Below, piece by piece: positions 1 to 11,070 of a DNA stretch of 64,000 bases. The stretch covers positions 186,001 to 250,000 of the forward strand of contig NZ_JBGCCT010000005.1 of assembly GCF_041260665.1 (NCBI RefSeq), written 5' to 3'. Position numbers and translations under genes: made by a program. Positions within the stretch are counted from its first letter, which is position 1. Each line of letters starts with the position of its first letter. The notes beneath the pieces were generated by a model that saw only the letters and a program-made list of their open reading frames with translations, ran no database searches and was not told the DNA's origin. The DNA is from Catenulispora sp. GP43. GTDB lineage: Bacteria; Actinomycetota; Actinomycetes; Streptomycetales; Catenulisporaceae.

Positions 1-186
1 CCGCAGGAGGGCGTCGTCCTGGCCGTGGGCCCGGGCCGCTGGGAGGACGGCAAGCGCGTCGAGCTCGACGTCAAGGAGGGCGACATCGTCCTCTACAGCA
101 AGTACGGCGGCACCGAGGTCAAGTACAACAACGAGGAGTACCTCGTCCTGTCGGCGCGCGACCTGCTCGCGATCGTCAACAAGTAG
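1..186 (+). CDS. groES: Co-chaperonin GroES (10 kDa), 3' part only
   Basis: The first 61 codons read as the C-terminal two thirds of GroES, the heptameric lid that caps GroEL during ATP-driven folding in the cytoplasm. Recognisable pieces are [16 protein letters not shown] near the window start and [21 protein letters not shown], then a typical C-terminal end [10 protein letters not shown] before the TAG stop. The start codon and promoter lie outside the window. It is 106 bp upstream of groEL on the same strand, the usual groES-groEL operon. Any CIRCE/HrcA operator would be upstream of the window and cannot be seen. Confidence 0.95.
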   Translation, partial: PQEGVVLAVGPGRWEDGKRVELDVKEGDIVLYSKYGGTEVKYNNEEYLVLSARDLLAIVNK

Positions 187-271
187 TTCTCGCACGACCC
201 TCAAGCTGCATTTCCGCCCCGGGCGGCCGGGGACCCGGCCTTCATGCCGGGGCGGATTTTCTTTCCCTTAA

Positions 272-1921
<1,650 letters not shown>

Positions 1922-1961
1922 GGGATCGCCCGCGCTATAGCGGACGCCTATAGAGAGCGTT

Positions 1962-2001
1962 GAGGGCGGCTCTGTACGGAACTCCGTACAGAGCCGCCCT
2001 C
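1962..2001. terminator. Bidirectional terminator between groEL and whiD
   Basis: A perfect 19-bp inverted repeat (1962-1980 with 1983-2001, arms beginning GAGGGCGGCTCTGTACGGA) sits between the convergent groEL and whiD genes. There is no long T tract, as is common for actinobacterial terminators. The symmetric hairpin can serve both strands. Confidence 0.85.
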
Positions 2002-2074
2002 TTCACGCTTCCTGTGCAGCCACTTATGGCCTGGGCTCTGTAGTCACTTACGGCTTGGGCTGTGCGGCCACCGC

Positions 2075-2551
2075 CTACGGCTTCGTCTTCGCCTTGGCGC
2101 GGACCCCGGCCGACACGGTGTTCGCCGGCCGAGTCATCGTCATCCCGTTGCTCGGCGCGGTGGCCGGCGCGCCGGACGGCTTCGCCTGCAGCTTCACCGG
2201 CACCTTCGTCGGCGGCTTGCGCGTCGGCTTGGTGTTCTTGGCCAGCGCGGCCAGCTTCGCCGCCCGAGCCGCCGATTTCTCGCGCGCGTAGTACTCGTCG
2301 CGCTCTTCCTCGGTCATACCGCCCCAGACCCCATAGGGCTCGTGCACGCGCAGGGCGTGCTCCCGGCACGGCTTGCACACCGGACAGTGCAGGCACACCT
2401 CCTTCGCGGCCTCCTCCCGCGAGGTCCGCGCCTGGCCGCGCTCGCCTTCCGGGTGGAAGAACAGGTCGCTGTCGGTGCCGCGGCAGGAGCCGCGCAACTG
2501 CCAGTCCCAGAAGTCCGCGTTGGGACCCGGGAGACGGGACACGTCGGCCAT
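2075..2551 (-). CDS. whiD: WhiD/WhiB3-type Fe-S regulator (Wbl family)
   Basis: Small [4Fe-4S] Wbl protein that binds the primary sigma factor and controls sporulation-stage genes. The N-terminus MADVSRLPGPNADFWDWQL and the FFHPEGERG motif closely match Streptomyces WhiD. Cluster-ligating cysteines are C23, C53, C56 and C62 (C-X29-C-X2-C-X5-C), with an extra C59. The GVWGG turn is at 74-78. At 158 aa it is longer than WhiD (about 112 aa) because of a Lys/Pro/Thr-rich basic tail after residue 95, which may contact DNA. It is convergent with groEL and divergent from bldM, the same neighbourhood as in Streptomyces (groEL, whiD, bldM, guaB). Confidence 0.93.
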   Translation of the reverse strand: MADVSRLPGPNADFWDWQLRGSCRGTDSDLFFHPEGERGQARTSREEAAKEVCLHCPVCKPCREHALRVHEPYGVWGGMTEEERDEYYAREKSAARAAKLAALAKNTKPTRKPPTKVPVKLQAKPSGAPATAPSNGMTMTRPANTVSAGVRAKAKTKP

Positions 2552-2910
2552 GGCAAACCCTTCCTTCCGTCGACCCTCCCCAACCGGAGAACCCGCAGGT
2601 CAGTCGTCCTGTTGTCGGACGACCGACGGCGAGTCGCTGGATGGAGTGGTCTTCGGCTGCATCGTGTTGGCCGCAGCCGCGGTGGGTGCATGATCCCGGT
2701 GAGAGTGAGTCGGGACATGCATCGGTGCCGCGGCGGCGGCCCTACCTCGTGGTGAACCAGGTGTCAGTTGTCCAATACCTGATCCTGCGAGCGGTCATAC
2801 CGATCATGCCCCGAACCGTGCTCGATTGTCACTGAGTTGTCGCAATCGACTACGGACTGTGAGCAACGGCGAGGCGATGAACCGCCCGCCGGAACGAGAG
2901 GCGCGGCGAC
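2552..2910. other. Intergenic: whiD promoter side, no gene seen
   Basis: Divergent regulatory DNA between whiD and bldM; the whole space is 842 bp, long for this kind of genome. Reading frames here have poor codon bias. whiD must be transcribed from within this stretch on the minus strand, but no convincing consensus promoter was identified by eye. Confidence 0.5.
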
Positions 2911-3189
2911 TTGAGCGGGCTCCCCGTGAGTGACAGCTGGGATGAAGACGGGTGGGTGCGGGCCTTGGACGCCGGCCGGCTCCCCGAGAGCGGAGGCGGG
3001 GGCGGCCGTGGCGGCAGGGGCACCCGGGGCGCCGGGGACGACGGTGACAGTCGTGACGAGGTGGAGGGCAGCCGCGCGGGAAGTCCGGAGGACCGGCCCT
3101 GGACCCCGATCCCGCGCCAGGCGAAGTCGGCGGAGCGGGGCCTGATCCCGAAGCAGCGCCGTCTGAAAAAAACATCGCGGAGCGCGTAA
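2911..3189 (+). CDS. Doubtful small ORF upstream of bldM
   Basis: A frame of up to 92 codons (TTG at 2911, or GTG at 2926) has moderately high third-position G+C and a protein-like layout: an acidic, Trp-containing N-terminus (SDSWDEDGWVRALDAGR), a Gly-rich middle and a basic C-terminus. No family is recognised. The ribosome binding site is weak. The candidate BldN-type promoter of bldM overlaps its stop codon, so it may simply be leader or spacer DNA. Confidence 0.25.
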   Translation: MSGLPVSDSWDEDGWVRALDAGRLPESGGGGGRGGRGTRGAGDDGDSRDEVEGSRAGSPEDRPWTPIPRQAKSAERGLIPKQRRLKKTSRSA

Positions 3190-3212
3190 CGCTTTCGGGT
3201 GAAGCTCGTTTT
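3185..3212 (+). promoter_or_regulatory. Candidate BldN-type (ECF) promoter for bldM
   Basis: CGTAAC (3185-3190), a 16-nt spacer, then CGTTTT (3207-3212). The published sigma-BldN consensus is CGTAAC-N16-CGTTGA, so the -35 is perfect, the spacing exact and the -10 matches 4 of 6. It lies about 180 bp upstream of the bldM start, and bldM is a known BldN target in Streptomyces. Confidence 0.6.
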
Positions 3213-3393
3213 CCATCTCGGAGTGACGATGGCCCGCGTCCCCGCCCCCCGCCCGGCCGCCTCCCACGGAGGCGCTTCGCGCAGCGGTCCGCACATGGGT
3301 GGGTGGCGAAGCGGCGCGAACCATCGACTACGGGGACCTGTCCGCCATAAGCTCAATAGGTGTCACAACCTCACGAATGTGGAGGCTTGACCA

Positions 3394-4005
3394 ATGACGT
3401 CCATCCTAGTCTGCGACGACTCCCCGCTGGCCCGGGAGACGCTGCGACGCGCCGTGGCGACCGTGCCCGGCGTCGACAAGGTCACCACCGCCAACAGCGG
3501 CGAGGAAGTGCTGCGCCGGTGGACGGCCGACCGCTCCGACCTGGTCCTGATGGACGTGCGGATGCCCGGCCTGGGCGGCGTGGAGACCGTGCGCCGGCTG
3601 CTGTCCAACGACCCCAACGCCCGGGTGATCATGCTCACCATGGCCGAGGACCTGGACGGCGTGGCGCTCGCGGTGGCCACCGGCGCCCGCGGCTACCTGC
3701 ACAAGGACGCCTCGCGCGCCGAGCTGCGGGCCACCGTCAGCCAGGCGCTGGCCGACCCGACCTGGCGGCTGGCCCCGCGCCGGCTGCGCCCGGCCGAGAT
3801 CGGCGCCGTCCCGACCCTGACCGCCCGGGAGATCCAGGTGCTGGAGGGCATGAGCCACGGCCGCTCCAACGCCGAGATCGGCCGGGACCTGTTCCTCTCG
3901 GAAGACACGGTGAAGACCCATGCGCGCAGGCTGTTCAAGAAGCTCGGCGCCTCCGACCGGGCGCACGCCGTGGCGCTCGGGTTCCGCTGGGGCCTGGTCC
4001 GCTGA
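3394..4005 (+). CDS. bldM: Developmental response regulator BldM
   Basis: Orphan NarL/FixJ-type response regulator needed for aerial hyphae formation and sporulation. The protein (203 aa) has a receiver domain at 1-120 with the phosphoacceptor-position Asp D54 in VLMDVRMPG, and a LuxR-type HTH at about 140-203 (LTAREIQVLEGMSHGRSNAE, then KTHARRLFKKLGASDRAHAV). It is nearly colinear with Streptomyces BldM over its whole length. Known BldM works without phosphorylation at D54 and can act as a homodimer or a heterodimer with WhiI. GGAGG at 3381 sets the ATG. No kinase gene is adjacent. Confidence 0.95.
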   Translation: MTSILVCDDSPLARETLRRAVATVPGVDKVTTANSGEEVLRRWTADRSDLVLMDVRMPGLGGVETVRRLLSNDPNARVIMLTMAEDLDGVALAVATGARGYLHKDASRAELRATVSQALADPTWRLAPRRLRPAEIGAVPTLTAREIQVLEGMSHGRSNAEIGRDLFLSEDTVKTHARRLFKKLGASDRAHAVALGFRWGLVR

Positions 4006-4163
4006 GGCCGGACCGGCCGGCGCGGCCCCGGCCGCGGCCATCCCCGGCGGCGGGTACGGCGCGCTGTGCCGGTGTGATTCCGAGCACGCCGGAGGCGATC
4101 ATCCGTTGATCGGTTTGGTCGGGCCGGATTCCTGGGGGAAGATTGCATATCGGTCCCCCTTGA

Positions 4164-5675
<1,512 letters not shown>

Positions 5676-5720
5676 CCACATAGAGCACTCAACGGCCCGA
5701 CGCTGTAGCGTCCCTACATG

Positions 5721-5759
5721 CCCGATCAATTGGGCGCCGTTGGCGCCCGTTTGATCGGG
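5721..5759 (+). terminator. Hairpin between guaB and guaB3
   Basis: Two-part stem: CCCGATCA (5721-5728) with TGATCGGG (5752-5759), enclosing GGGCGCC (5732-5738) with GGCGCCC (5742-5748) over a 3-nt loop, separated by a small symmetrical internal loop. Probable guaB terminator or partial readthrough element ahead of guaB3. Confidence 0.65.
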
Positions 5760-5812
5760 TGCGTATGGGCCCAGACGTAAGTAGTCCGTGGGAAAGAGCA
5801 GAGGTACTCCAG

Positions 5813-6922
5813 GTGACCGAGGTCGAGATCGGCCGGGCCAAGCGTGGCCGCCGGGCTTATGGGTTCGACGATGTGGCAGTAGTGCCGTCGCGCCGGACCC
5901 GGGACCCCGAAGAGGTCTCCATCGCCTGGCAGATCGACGCCTACCGGTTCGACACGCCGTTCATGGCCGCGCCGATGGACAGCGTCGTGTCCCCGGCGAC
6001 CGCGATCCAGATCGGCAAGCTCGGCGGCGTGGGGGTCCTCAACCTGGAGGGCCTGTGGACCCGCTACGAGAACCCTGAGCCGCTGCTCCAGGAGATCGCG
6101 GACCTGCCGGCCGACGCCTTCACCAAGCGCATGCAGGAGATCTACAGCGCGCCGGTCCAGGCCGAGCTGATCTCCGCGCGTATCAAGGAGATCCGCGCTG
6201 CGGGGGTCACCGTGGCGGGAGCACTGTCGCCGCAACTCACAGCGGAGTTCCACTCCGTGGCCGTCGCCGCGGGTCTGGACCTGTTGGTCATCCGCGGGAC
6301 CACGGTGTCCGCCGAGCACGTGTCGGCCAACGCCGAGCCGCTGAACCTCAAGCAGTTCATCTACGAGCTCGACATCCCCGTCGTGGTCGGCGGCTGCGCG
6401 ACCTACCAGGCGGCGCTGCACCTGATGCGCGCCGGCGCCGCGGGCATCCTGGTCGGCTTCGGCGGCGGCTCGACCCAGACCACCCGCGACGTCATGGGCA
6501 TCGCCGTGCCGATGGCGTCCGCGGTCTCCGACGTGGCCGCCGCGCGCCGCGACTACCTGGACGAGTCCGGCGGCCGCTATGTGCATGTCGTCGCGGACGG
6601 CGCCATGGGCGTCTCCGGCGACATCACCAAGGCGATCGCCTGCGGTGCCGACGCGGTGATGATCGGCTCGCCGCTGGCCCGTGCCGCCGAGGCGCCGGGG
6701 CGCGGTTTCCACTGGGGTGCGGAGGCGCACCACGCATCGGTTCCGCGCGGGCACCGCACAGCGGTCGGCACCGTGGGGACGCTGGAGGAGATCCTCGTCG
6801 GCCCCTCCTCCTCCCCGGACGGCACGATGAACCTCGCCGGTGCGCTGCGCCGGGCGATGGGGACCTGCGGCTACACCGAGCTCAAGGGCTTCCAGCGCGT
6901 CGAGGTCACTGTCGCGACCTGA
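5813..6922 (+). CDS. guaB3: GuaB3-family IMP dehydrogenase-like protein
   Basis: CBS-free member of the IMPDH/GMP reductase family, 369 aa, starting at GTG (VTEVEIGRAKRGRRAYGFDD), AGAGG 9 nt upstream. Barrel motifs include APMDSVVSP, LNLEGLWTRYE and the cysteine-bearing VVGGCATYQAAL, which differs from the GuaB SICTTR loop. The pairing guaB-guaB3 is standard in actinobacteria. Cyanobacterial GuaB3 has been reported to act as a GMP reductase; that activity is an inference for this protein. In-frame upstream ATGs would extend into the spacer hairpin, so the GTG is preferred. Confidence 0.93.
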   Translation: MTEVEIGRAKRGRRAYGFDDVAVVPSRRTRDPEEVSIAWQIDAYRFDTPFMAAPMDSVVSPATAIQIGKLGGVGVLNLEGLWTRYENPEPLLQEIADLPADAFTKRMQEIYSAPVQAELISARIKEIRAAGVTVAGALSPQLTAEFHSVAVAAGLDLLVIRGTTVSAEHVSANAEPLNLKQFIYELDIPVVVGGCATYQAALHLMRAGAAGILVGFGGGSTQTTRDVMGIAVPMASAVSDVAAARRDYLDESGGRYVHVVADGAMGVSGDITKAIACGADAVMIGSPLARAAEAPGRGFHWGAEAHHASVPRGHRTAVGTVGTLEEILVGPSSSPDGTMNLAGALRRAMGTCGYTELKGFQRVEVTVAT

Positions 6923-7008
6923 GCCGTTCCGCACCTTGTGATCGGCTTCACGGGTGATGTGACACATGTGATCGCGTGCGGCGCCCGGTTCTAGGGCAGG
7001 CTTGTAGC

Positions 7009-8718
7009 GTGCGTAGTTTGCGGTTGGGACCGGCGGAGCGGGAGGCGGCGCTGTCCGCCATGGCCGAGCGTGAGCTCGATGTCGTGGTCGTGGGCGGCGG
7101 TGTCGTGGGAACCGGGACGGCGTTGGACGCCGCGACCCGGGGATTGAGTGTGGGTCTGTTGGAGGCGCGGGACTGGGCGTCGGGGACGTCCTCCCGCTCC
7201 TCCAAGCTCATCCACGGCGGTCTCCGCTATTTGGAGATGCTCGACTTCGGCTTGGTACGCGAGGCGCTTAAGGAACGCGGCCTGTTGCTGGAGCGGTTGG
7301 CTCCGCATCTGGTGCGTCCCGTGCCGTTCCTCTATCCCTTGACGGGGCGTGGCTGGGAACGCCTATACGCGGGTTCCGGTGTGGCGCTCTACGACGGGAT
7401 GGCTACGTCGTCCAGTCACGGCAGGGGTCTGCCTCTGCATCGCCAGCTGACGCGCCGCAGTGCTCTGCGTATCGCGCCCGCGCTTAAGCGTTCCTCGCTT
7501 GTGGGGGCGATCCAGTACTACGACGCCCAGGTCGACGACGCGCGTTACGTCACCTTCCTGGCGCGCACCGCGGCGAGCTACGGCGCGCACGTGGCGTCCC
7601 GGGCCCGCGTTACCGGCTTCCTGCGCGAAGGGGAGCGCGTCACCGGGGTCATCGTCACGGACCTGGAGACCGGCAATACTCAGGAGATCCGCGCCAAGCA
7701 GGTGGTGAACGCCACCGGAGTGTGGACAGACGAGACTCAGGCTTTGGTGGGGGAGCGGGGACGCTTCCACGTGCGCGCCTCTAAGGGGATCCACCTGGTG
7801 GTCCCCAAGGACCGCATCCACTCCTCGACCGGACTCATTCTGCGCACGGAGAAGTCCGTGCTCTTCGTCATCCCGTGGGGCCGGCACTGGATCATCGGGA
7901 CCACCGACACCGACTGGACCCTCGACAAGGCGCACCCCGCGGCGTCGCAGACCGACATCCAGTACCTGCTGGACCACGTGAACTCGGTGCTTAACGTTCC
8001 CCTGTCCCGGGCCGACGTAGAGGGCGTGTACGCGGGACTGCGTCCGCTGCTCGCCGGAGAGTCGGACGAGACCTCGAAGCTGTCCCGGGAGCACGTCGTC
8101 GCGCACGTCGTCCCCGGCCTGGTCGTGGTCGCCGGCGGCAAGTACACGACGTACCGCGTGATGGCCCAGGACGCCGTGGACGCGGCCGTGCACGGCCTCG
8201 GAGGCGGCGTGCCCGCCTCCATCACCGAGAACGTCCCGCTGCTCGGAGCGGACGGCTACAGGGCTGTGTGGAACAACCGCGGACGCATCGCCGCGCGCAG
8301 CGGACTGCACGTGGCGCGGGTGGAGCACCTGCTGCGCCGCTACGGCTCGCTGATCGACGAGCTCCTGGACCTCATGGCCGAGCAGCCCGAGCTGGCCGAG
8401 CCGCTGCCCGGCGCCGAGGACTACCTCAAGGCGGAGGTCGTGTACGCGGCCGCCGCGGAGGGAGCCCTGCACCTGGACGACGTCCTGGCCCGCCGCCTGC
8501 GCGTGTCCATCGAGACCTTCGACCGGGGCGTCGGCGCCGCCGAACCCACCGCACGCCTCATCGCCCCGGTCCTGGGCTGGACCGAGGAACAGATCCAGCG
8601 CGAGGTGGAGCACTACGTGGCGCGGGTGGGCGCGGAGCGGGAGTCCCAGGAGCAGCCGGACGACGCCACCGCCGACGCCGCGCGCCTCGGCGCGCCGGAC
8701 ATCGTCCCGGTCAAGTAG
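7009..8718 (+). CDS. glpD: Glycerol-3-phosphate dehydrogenase (FAD), GlpD-like
   Basis: Membrane-associated flavoenzyme oxidising sn-glycerol 3-phosphate to dihydroxyacetone phosphate and passing electrons to quinone. The 569-aa protein has the N-terminal FAD dinucleotide fold (VVVVGGGVVGTGTALDAATRG), the DAO-family signature WASGTSSRSSKLIHGGLRYLE, the active-site region GIHLVVPK and VIPWGRHWIIGTTDT, and GGKYTTYR near the end of the catalytic domain, then the C-terminal helical cap. Start GTG 7009 follows AGGGCAGG and gives an N-terminus (RSLRLGPAEREAALSAM) like Streptomyces homologues. No glpF or glpK is adjacent. Confidence 0.93.
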   Translation: MRSLRLGPAEREAALSAMAERELDVVVVGGGVVGTGTALDAATRGLSVGLLEARDWASGTSSRSSKLIHGGLRYLEMLDFGLVREALKERGLLLERLAPHLVRPVPFLYPLTGRGWERLYAGSGVALYDGMATSSSHGRGLPLHRQLTRRSALRIAPALKRSSLVGAIQYYDAQVDDARYVTFLARTAASYGAHVASRARVTGFLREGERVTGVIVTDLETGNTQEIRAKQVVNATGVWTDETQALVGERGRFHVRASKGIHLVVPKDRIHSSTGLILRTEKSVLFVIPWGRHWIIGTTDTDWTLDKAHPAASQTDIQYLLDHVNSVLNVPLSRADVEGVYAGLRPLLAGESDETSKLSREHVVAHVVPGLVVVAGGKYTTYRVMAQDAVDAAVHGLGGGVPASITENVPLLGADGYRAVWNNRGRIAARSGLHVARVEHLLRRYGSLIDELLDLMAEQPELAEPLPGAEDYLKAEVVYAAAAEGALHLDDVLARRLRVSIETFDRGVGAAEPTARLIAPVLGWTEEQIQREVEHYVARVGAERESQEQPDDATADAARLGAPDIVPVK

Positions 8719-8783
8719 CCGCGGGGAATCCGTGGTCGCCGGGAACACATGGTCGCCGGGAACACATGGTCGCGGGGAATCTG
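8716..8783 (+). repeat. 17-bp tandem repeat in glpD-gpx spacer
   Basis: Two exact copies of TGGTCGCCGGGAACACA (8733-8749 and 8750-8766) with a degenerate copy on each side. The array fills most of the space between glpD and the peroxidase gene; no function is evident. Confidence 0.8.
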
Positions 8784-8810
8784 TTCAAGCCCGCGTGCTT
8801 TGATACCGAC

Positions 8811-9299
8811 ATGAGCCTCTACGACATCCCGATCAACACCCTCGACGGCAAGCCGGCCTCCCTGAAGGACTACGAGGGCAAGGCCATCCTGCTCGTCAAC
8901 GTCGCCTCGCGCTGTGGCCTCACGCCGCAGTACGAGGGCCTGGAGCGCCTCCACGAGCGCTACGCGGACCGCGGTTTCACCGTGGTCGGCGTCCCCTGCA
9001 ACCAGTTCATGGGCCAGGAGCCGGGTACCGCCGAGGAGATCCAGGAGTTCTGCTCCGCGACTTACGGCGTGACCTTCCCGCTCCTGGAGAAGATCGAAGT
9101 CAACGGCGACGACCGGCACCCCCTTTACACCGAGCTCACCAAGACGGCCGACGCCGAGGGCAACAACGGCGACATCCAGTGGAACTTTGAAAAGTTCCTT
9201 ATCGGTTCCGACGGAACGGTCCTCAAGCGCTTCCGTCCGCGCACCGAGCCGGAGGCGTCCGAAGTGGTCGAGGCCATTGAAGCCGCGCTCCCGGCCTAG
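8811..9299 (+). CDS. Glutathione peroxidase-like thiol peroxidase
   Basis: Thioredoxin-fold peroxidase of 162 aa; bacterial members mostly use thioredoxin or mycothiol-linked reductants rather than glutathione (family knowledge). Peroxidatic C35 lies in VNVASRCGLTPQY, the NQF motif at 64-66 and the active-site Trp in WNFEKF at 124-129. C63 and C81 are further cysteines; C81 is a candidate resolving residue. Likely role is reduction of peroxides in the cytoplasm. The ATG at 8811 directly follows the tandem-repeat spacer with no strong Shine-Dalgarno sequence. Confidence 0.93.
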   Translation: MSLYDIPINTLDGKPASLKDYEGKAILLVNVASRCGLTPQYEGLERLHERYADRGFTVVGVPCNQFMGQEPGTAEEIQEFCSATYGVTFPLLEKIEVNGDDRHPLYTELTKTADAEGNNGDIQWNFEKFLIGSDGTVLKRFRPRTEPEASEVVEAIEAALPA

Positions 9300-9343
9300 T
9301 TACAGGTAGTGACATACGCGGCTGATCACGCCAGGATGGCGCT

Positions 9344-10318
9344 ATGCCGCATTGGACTCCGGAGGAAATGCCGGATCTGACGGGGCGAGTCGCCATGGTC
9401 ACGGGGGCCAACAGCGGTATCGGGTTCCACACAGCCTTGGAGCTCGCGCGTCACGGAGCCCGGACCCTGCTCGCCGTCCGTGATCCGGGCAGAGGAGAGT
9501 ACGCGCGCGAGCGGATCACCGCGGTGGTCCCCTCCGCGCGCGGACTCGTCGAGGTCGTCCCGGTCGACCTGGCGAGCCTGGACTCGATCGAGGACGCCGC
9601 CGCGGACCTGGCCGACCGCACGGCGGCGGTGGACATCCTGGTGAACAACGCCGGAGTCATGGTGCCGGACGGCCGCACCACCTCCGACGGCTTCGAGCTC
9701 CAGTTCGGGACCAACCACCTGGGCCACTTCGCGCTCACCGGCCGGGTGCTGCCGCTGCTGCTGGCCGCCGAGTCCGCGCGGGTCGTCACCGTCTCCAGCC
9801 TCACGCACCGCCGCGCCCGGCCGGTCTGGGACTTCGAGCCCGCGGCGGCGAACGCTAAGGAGTCCTACAGCGAGGCCGAGTGGCACCGCCATCGGGTCTC
9901 CGCCTATGGCCGCTCCAAGCTCGCCAACCTCCTGTTCGCGCGAGAGCTGGACCGTAGAGCGAAACGAGCGCGGTTCGGCTTGGCCAGCGTCGCTGCGCAC
10001 CCCGGCTATACGGCTACCGGGCTGTTCACCAAGACCTCCTTCAGTCGGCACCACCGCGTCGTGTCCGGACTGTCCCATGTGGTCACCTGGGCGACCGGCC
10101 AGAGCTCCGCCACTGGCGCGTGGCCCTCTCTATACGCCGCGACTCACGTAGACCTCTTCGGCGGCGAGTACATCGGACCGCGCGGGCCTGGGGAGATGCG
10201 TGGGGCGCCCGCACAGGCGGCCATGAGCCCGATCGCTGAGGACGAGATGGTGGCCGCTGCCTTGTGGGACCAGTCCGTGGCCGCCACCGGAGTGGGGTAC
10301 GAGGAACTGTCCCGCTAA
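9344..10318 (+). CDS. Short-chain dehydrogenase/reductase (retinol dehydrogenase-like)
   Basis: Classical SDR of 324 aa. NAD(P)-binding TGANSGIG is at 20-27, NNAG at 101-104, and the catalytic triad is a Ser at 151/152, Y188 and K192 in YGRSK. The R residues after the first strand (AVRDPGRGEYA) suggest NADP preference. The length and the NTNHLGHF-like segment FGTNHLGHFALTG match the light-dependent protochlorophyllide/retinol dehydrogenase-like group, whose bacterial substrates are mostly unknown. No pathway neighbours. Confidence 0.88.
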   Translation: MPHWTPEEMPDLTGRVAMVTGANSGIGFHTALELARHGARTLLAVRDPGRGEYARERITAVVPSARGLVEVVPVDLASLDSIEDAAADLADRTAAVDILVNNAGVMVPDGRTTSDGFELQFGTNHLGHFALTGRVLPLLLAAESARVVTVSSLTHRRARPVWDFEPAAANAKESYSEAEWHRHRVSAYGRSKLANLLFARELDRRAKRARFGLASVAAHPGYTATGLFTKTSFSRHHRVVSGLSHVVTWATGQSSATGAWPSLYAATHVDLFGGEYIGPRGPGEMRGAPAQAAMSPIAEDEMVAAALWDQSVAATGVGYEELSR

Positions 10319-10411
10319 GCGCTCCAAAAGATCCCCGAAGAAGCGGGGAACCGGCGCGACAGTCGCTGCGTCCAACTGCCAGTGACAATGTCGACTAGGA
10401 GATGGAGCGAA

Positions 10412-10939
10412 ATGAAGGCCCTGGTGAAGTCCGTGGCGACCACCGCCGTCGTGCTCGCGGCGCTGGCCGGGTGCGCATCCCGCAGCTCGGGAGGTTCCGA
10501 CGCGTCCGGCCCCGGTGCCGGCGGCGGGTCCACCTCAGCGTCGTCGCCCACGTCCCCCTCGTCCTCTTCGTCGTCGAACCCGACGGCCCCGTCGAGCCCC
10601 GGCCAGACCGGGGGCTCCAGTTCGTCGAACCCGTCCAACCCCTCGAACCCCGGCACGGTGAAGTACGTCCCGCTGCAGGGCCTGTCCCTGGACAAGGACG
10701 GCGTCACCCTGGTCACCGAGGTGAGCTGGGGCGGCTGCAACGACCAGCCGCAGCTGGTGATCAAGAGCCAGGACGCGACCAAGGTCGTCGTCGAGCTGAA
10801 GACCGTCTCGCACTACCGCGTCGGGATCATGTGCCCCGACTTCTCCCGCGACGGCCAGTCCACCGCGAAGCTGGACGCCCCGCTGGGCTCCCGCCAGGTG
10901 ATCGACGGCGTCAAGAACGCGGCCATCAGCGTCGGCTGA
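10412..10939 (+). CDS. Putative lipoprotein, Ser/Pro linker
   Basis: Secreted lipoprotein of 175 aa. The signal peptide MKALVKSVATTAVVLAALAGC has a lipobox LAGC with the lipidated C21. A Ser/Pro/Asn-rich linker (about 25-85) leads to a small domain with two cysteines (GGCNDQP and IMCPDFSRD) that may pair. It should sit on the outer face of the membrane. No family is recognised. The ATG at 10412 has GGAG upstream; an upstream in-frame ATG at 10388 would spoil the signal peptide. A strong terminator follows. Confidence 0.8.
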   Translation: MKALVKSVATTAVVLAALAGCASRSSGGSDASGPGAGGGSTSASSPTSPSSSSSSNPTAPSSPGQTGGSSSSNPSNPSNPGTVKYVPLQGLSLDKDGVTLVTEVSWGGCNDQPQLVIKSQDATKVVVELKTVSHYRVGIMCPDFSRDGQSTAKLDAPLGSRQVIDGVKNAAISVG

Positions 10940-10957
10940 CGGTTCCGCCCGAAAGCG

Positions 10958-11000
10958 TCGGGCCCCTTCCGAAGTGCCTGGGACTTCGGAAGGGGCCCGA
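10958..11000 (+). terminator. Terminator after lipoprotein gene
   Basis: Perfect 18-bp stem (10958-10975 with 10983-11000; TCGGGCCCCTTCCGAAGT) and a 7-nt loop, placed 19 bp after the stop codon. Confidence 0.88.
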
Positions 11001-11070
11001 TGTCACGCCGGTCTTCACGTGTTGCCATCGACGGCTGACACAGGCGGTTTTTTCTGGGAGGCTCATCGCC

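Noticed and set aside
3340-3360. Possible WhiG promoter (GCCATAAG) just upstream of bldM
   Set aside because: The -10-like string misses one base of GCCGATAA and no TAAA lies at the required distance upstream.
10402-11070. 773-codon frame that would extend the aldehyde dehydrogenase upstream
   Set aside because: It runs out of frame through the lipoprotein gene and its terminator; ATG 11071 is the start.
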